Source: JAWXCH01 sp034440595
Lineage (GTDB): Bacteria > Planctomycetota > Planctomycetia > Pirellulales > JALHPA01
DNA length: 8,653 nt
Reading direction: 5' to 3'
Assembly (NCBI GenBank): GCA_034440595.1
Contig: JAWXCH010000113.1
Coordinates: 1-8,653 of the forward strand
Made by a program: the position numbers and the translations under genes. Positions 6,117 to 8,653 of this stretch are shown piece after piece. Below the pieces are notes generated by a model. That model was given only the letters and a program-made list of their open reading frames with translations. It had not been told where the DNA came from and did no database searches. Within the stretch, counting starts at the first letter, position 1. Every line of letters begins with the position of its first letter.

Positions 6117-6146
6117 TCCATAGCGATTGCCATTCTGCCGCGTCAA
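6117..6146 (-). promoter_or_regulatory. Weak promoter candidate for the hydrolase gene
   Basis: On the minus strand TTGACG (6141-6146) is followed after 18 nt by TATGGA (6117-6122). The -35 is good (5 of 6), while the -10 keeps only its first three bases. It would leave a leader of about 60 nt. Confidence 0.22.
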
Positions 6147-6263
6147 CTGGATGGATCATGCCAATCATCGCAATGCGACAAGCCACAATAAACGGCTGCC
6201 CCGGTTTGCTGCAGAATTGCTGGCATAACCGGCCAAAGATGCTACTCTTAGGCGGCTGGTTCT

Positions 6264-6292
6264 TGTGTCGCCGTACATTCGCTAGCGACACA
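6264..6292. promoter_or_regulatory. Dyad upstream of guaD, possible operator
   Basis: TGTGTCGC (6264-6271) and GCGACACA (6285-6292) are perfect 8-bp inverted arms with a 13-nt spacer. Arm-to-arm distance is 21 bp, about two helical turns, as for a dimeric repressor or activator site. It ends 52 nt before the guaD start. It could also fold as an RNA hairpin in the guaD leader. The dyad is seen directly; the regulator is unknown. Confidence 0.4.
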
Positions 6293-6344
6293 TCGGTGAA
6301 CTGCCTGACGCTGGCTCGATCTCCTTTTTTCGCAGAAGTTCCAA

Positions 6345-7808
6345 ATGAATTCCAACATCTCGGCCATCCGCGGCGCGTTCTTTGATTTGATCGATGACCC
6401 CTGGAAACATATTGGCAACGAGCCGGCCGCCGCACGGTTCATTCATGACGGGCTGTTGGTCATTGAGAATGGACACATCAAGGATTTCGGTCCCTATGCT
6501 GATCTGTCGCAGCGGTATTCGGGTATCTCGGTCACGCACATCCGCGACCGGTTGATCCTGCCCGGCTTTATTGATGGGCACATCCATTTTCCTCAAACAC
6601 GTGTGCTGGGTGCCTATGGCCGGCAACTTCTTGACTGGTTGCAGGAGTCGATTTTTCCAGAAGAGCGGAAGTACAGCGACCGGGATTATGCCAGCCAGGC
6701 AGCCACGCATTTCTTCGACGCATTGCTGGCTGGCGGCACGACCACCTGTCAGGCCTTTACCACTAGCAGCCCGGTGTCGACCGAAGAGTTTTTTGACGAG
6801 GCGACTCGCCGCAATATGCGCGTCATCTCTGGACTGACTGGGATCGATCGCTTTGCCCCAGAAGACTGCATGATCAATGCCGATGATTTCTATCGCGAGT
6901 CGAAGCGGCTCATCGAGCAGTATCATCGGCAGGGTCGCAATTTGTACGCGATCACGCCACGTTTTGCTGTTGGCTGCACCGATGACATGATGAACCGCTG
7001 TGCCGATCTCAAGCTCGAATACTCCGACTGCTGGATCAATACTCATATCTCTGAGAACCCCACCGAGGTTCGCACCGGCAAGCTCCATCGCCCGGAGTGT
7101 AGCGACTACACCCAGGTCCATGAAATCCACGGGCTGCTTGGTCCCAAATTCACCGCCGGGCACGGGGTCTGGCTGTCGGATGACGAGATGCGGCGGTTTT
7201 CCAGAGCTGGTGCGGCGATCTGTTTCTGCCCCCTGTCGAATTTGTTTCTCGGCAGCGGGCTGTTCCGCATCGGTCGCGCGATGGACCCACTGCACCGCGT
7301 GCGGCTGAGCCTGGGCTGCGACATGGGTGGTGGCAACGCCTTTAGCCTGATTCGCGTGATGGAAGAGGCTTACAAGGTCGGGATGTGCAATAACACGATG
7401 CTGGATGGCTCGGTGAACCCGCGTGAGCAGGACTCTGCCGAGGCGGAGCGCAACAAGCTCAGTTCGTACCGCGCGTTCTACCTGGCAACGCTAGGTGGCG
7501 CTGAGTCGCTGTATCTGGACGATCTGCTTGGCAATTTCAACGTCGGTAAGGAGGCCGATTTTGTGGCCTTGGATTGGAACGCTGGCCAGTCCGCGATGCG
7601 CTGGCATCAATCGCTTGTCTGCAAGGGTACTCCCGAGACAATGGAGCAAGCGGCACAATTGCTGTTTGGAATCATGAGCCTGGGTGACGATCGCAACGTA
7701 GATGAAACCTGGATTGCTGGCAAGCGTGCGTATTCCAAGTCAGCGACGACGCAGGATGTGACTACGAGTCGCACCGCCGAAAAGACTGAAGTGCTGGCGG
7801 CTGTTTAA
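6345..7808 (+). CDS. guaD: Guanine deaminase
   Basis: A 487-residue amidohydrolase that converts guanine to xanthine and ammonia in the cytoplasm, for purine salvage or breakdown. Zinc ligands expected for this family are visible: His79 and His81 in PGFIDGHIHFPQT, His234 in NTHISEN with catalytic Glu237, His273 in AGHGVWLSDDE and Asp326 in LGCDMGGG. Guanine deaminase blocks shared with E. coli GuaD include GAYGRQLLDWL (89-99), YAITPRFA (201-208), FCPLSNLFLGSGLF (294-307), FYLATLGGA (378-386) and GNFNVGKEADFV (396-407). It is longer than usual (about 440-450 residues). The extra length is an insertion near 347-369 (MLDGSVNPREQDSAEAER) and a polar tail of about 25 residues after AYSK. The start at 6345 fits the family N-terminus; only a weak AGAAG precedes it. 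An ABM-like membrane protein gene follows after 45 nt on the same strand. Confidence 0.95.
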   Translation: MNSNISAIRGAFFDLIDDPWKHIGNEPAAARFIHDGLLVIENGHIKDFGPYADLSQRYSGISVTHIRDRLILPGFIDGHIHFPQTRVLGAYGRQLLDWLQESIFPEERKYSDRDYASQAATHFFDALLAGGTTTCQAFTTSSPVSTEEFFDEATRRNMRVISGLTGIDRFAPEDCMINADDFYRESKRLIEQYHRQGRNLYAITPRFAVGCTDDMMNRCADLKLEYSDCWINTHISENPTEVRTGKLHRPECSDYTQVHEIHGLLGPKFTAGHGVWLSDDEMRRFSRAGAAICFCPLSNLFLGSGLFRIGRAMDPLHRVRLSLGCDMGGGNAFSLIRVMEEAYKVGMCNNTMLDGSVNPREQDSAEAERNKLSSYRAFYLATLGGAESLYLDDLLGNFNVGKEADFVALDWNAGQSAMRWHQSLVCKGTPETMEQAAQLLFGIMSLGDDRNVDETWIAGKRAYSKSATTQDVTTSRTAEKTEVLAAV

Positions 7809-7853
7809 CACCAGCAGACCAGAACGTGGGGAACAATCAGCGAGAATCTTGTT

Positions 7854-8501
7854 ATGCCAACTTGTATTGCACGGTCGTCGACGGCGATTGTCCATCATGT
7901 GCCGGCACCGGCTGAGGAACAGTTCCGCCAGTGGCAGCTCGATATCACAACAGTCGCCGAACAATTCGCGGGCTACGAAGGAACCGATCTTTACCCGCCC
8001 GGCAAACCGGAGTCGGATCAATGGGTGACGGTGATTCACTTCACCACTGAACAGGCGTTGAATACCTGGCTGGAGTCCCCCGTGCGGTCGGAATGGATTA
8101 AGAAGATTCAAACGGCGATTGGCGATTTTCAATTGCAACGGACCCAGGGGGGGTTCAGCCTGTGGTTTGCTGGGCAGAGCAATCGCGACGGTCAGCAACT
8201 TCCGCCAGCTTGGAAGATGGCCCTCACCGTCTGGCTCAGTTTGTACCCCACGGTCATGTTGCTTACGATCTTTGTCGGCCAGTACACCGCGCCGGTCGGT
8301 CTTTCGTTCTCAATGCTGATTGGCAATGCGCTTAGTGTGGCGCTGTTGCAATGGCTGGTCGTGCCGGTGCTCTCACGTGGCCTGCGCCCGTGGCTGGAAG
8401 CCAATGCCCCTGCACGCCGAATTCTGTCGATCGGCGGCGCTTGCGCGATAGTAGCATTCCTGCTGCTGCTAGCGGTTTGCTTTCGGACGGATACCGGATG
8501 A
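7854..8501 (+). CDS. ABM-like domain membrane protein (COG3224 type)
   Basis: A 215-residue protein. Residues about 9-95 look like an antibiotic biosynthesis monooxygenase (ABM) alpha/beta-barrel domain, with an HHVPAPAEEQFRQW start, FAGYEGTDLYPP (38-49) and HFTTEQALNTWLESP (62-76). Next come a linker and the segment PPAWKMALTVWLSLYP (117-132), typical of the COG3224 family, which opens membrane helix 1 (about 123-142). Helix 2 is about 150-173 and a third hydrophobic stretch (about 188-208) closes the protein; the relatives I remember have two helices, so the third may be an addition. Biochemical function of this family is not established; soluble ABM proteins act as small cofactor-free or heme-degrading oxygenases. 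It follows guaD by 45 nt and is probably cotranscribed. No strong ribosome binding site precedes the ATG at 7854. Confidence 0.8.
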   Translation: MPTCIARSSTAIVHHVPAPAEEQFRQWQLDITTVAEQFAGYEGTDLYPPGKPESDQWVTVIHFTTEQALNTWLESPVRSEWIKKIQTAIGDFQLQRTQGGFSLWFAGQSNRDGQQLPPAWKMALTVWLSLYPTVMLLTIFVGQYTAPVGLSFSMLIGNALSVALLQWLVVPVLSRGLRPWLEANAPARRILSIGGACAIVAFLLLLAVCFRTDTG

Positions 8502-8528
8502 AACGGGCACGGGGCTTTGGCAGCATTT

Positions 8529-8543
8529 CTGGCCGAAGGCCAG
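8529..8543 (+). terminator. Short GC-rich hairpin after the ABM-like gene
   Basis: CTGGCC-GAA-GGCCAG is a perfect six-pair stem with a 3-nt loop, beginning 28 nt after the stop codon. It is not followed by a T-run, so termination is uncertain. Confidence 0.3.
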
Positions 8544-8564
8544 CACACAACTCTTCGTGTTGGC

Positions 8565-8594
8565 GTCTGGCATATCAAGCTCCCAGTGCCAGAC
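8565..8594. repeat. Perfect 8-bp inverted repeat near the right edge
   Basis: GTCTGGCA (8565-8572) and TGCCAGAC (8587-8594) are exact reverse complements with a 14-nt spacer. The surrounding 8502-8653 shows no gene I can support: an open frame from the ATG at 8498 to the edge is rich in Arg, Ser, Cys and Trp and looks non-coding. The repeat may be a terminator stem or part of a dispersed intergenic element. Confidence 0.5.
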
Positions 8595-8653
8595 CCCGCT
8601 GCTGGCAACAGGATCGGCACTGGACATGTCGGCCCGGCGTTGCCGAATGGTTC

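Larger units (their letters stand above)
6048..6344. other. Divergent intergenic region between the hydrolase and guaD, 297 nt
   Basis: No gene or RNA is supported here. It contains a weak leftward promoter candidate, a perfect 8-bp dyad (6264-6292) and a 6-bp inverted repeat CCGGTT (6201-6206) with AACCGG (6227-6232). Short open frames cross it but none has recognisable coding character. A rightward promoter for guaD must lie here unless transcription enters from outside, but no clear -35/-10 pair stands out. Confidence 0.55.

Noticed and set aside
5247..6191. A 314-codon plus-strand open frame opposite the dienelactone hydrolase.
   Set aside because: It is a shadow of the hydrolase, which has intact catalytic motifs; the antisense translation shows no recognisable domain.
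6282..7295. A 337-codon minus-strand open frame opposite guaD.
   Set aside because: guaD motifs are unambiguous on the plus strand; long antisense frames are expected from codon bias in GC-rich genes.
8498..8653. Open frame starting with an ATGA overlap at the ABM-like stop and running to the window edge.
   Set aside because: The translation is rich in Arg, Ser, Cys and Trp with no recognisable segment, and the DNA holds two inverted repeats.

Overview
The window is moderately GC-rich bacterial DNA with ordinary gene density and no RNA gene, mobile element or CRISPR array that I can support. Several features suggest an environmental bacterium, perhaps a planctomycete: an ECF sigma factor next to unfamiliar membrane proteins, a plant-type GDP-mannose 3,5-epimerase, a COG3224-type ABM membrane protein, and weak ribosome binding sites on about half the genes. 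This assignment is an inference from gene style and was not tested by any search.

Layout. (1) Positions 1-1901, minus strand: the end of a polysaccharide gene cluster. A GDP-mannose 3,5-epimerase homologue (921-1901) is followed by a GT4 glycosyltransferase (1-888) that runs off the window edge. (2) Positions 1902-2254: a divergent intergenic region with a candidate promoter on each side. (3) Positions 2255-3370, plus strand: a PreA-like flavin dehydrogenase of the dihydropyrimidine/dihydroorotate dehydrogenase family, without the usual C-terminal iron-sulfur domain, followed by a candidate terminator. (4) Positions 3392-5055, minus strand: an ECF sigma factor, then two tandem paralogous two-transmembrane proteins of unknown family. 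The first is coupled to the sigma gene by a 2-nt gap and a strong ribosome binding site. (5) Positions 5160-6047, minus strand: a dienelactone hydrolase-like protein (YghX type) with a Tat-like signal. (6) Positions 6345-8501, plus strand: guanine deaminase (guaD), then a membrane protein with an N-terminal ABM-like domain. (7) Positions 8502-8653: no supported gene, two inverted repeats.

How the genes may work together. The epimerase probably supplies a GDP-L-hexose and the glycosyltransferase uses a nucleotide sugar for a surface glycan. Guanine deaminase (purine salvage or breakdown) and the PreA-like enzyme (a likely pyrimidine-type reductase or dehydrogenase) both point to nucleobase metabolism, but they are not in one operon. 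The most unusual unit is the sigma factor with its two paralogues. The pair has an N-in/C-in topology predicted from charges, a variable extracytoplasmic loop, and an almost invariant C-terminal segment. This is what a membrane sensor or anti-sigma module without the classical zinc-binding motif might look like. That function is a hypothesis.
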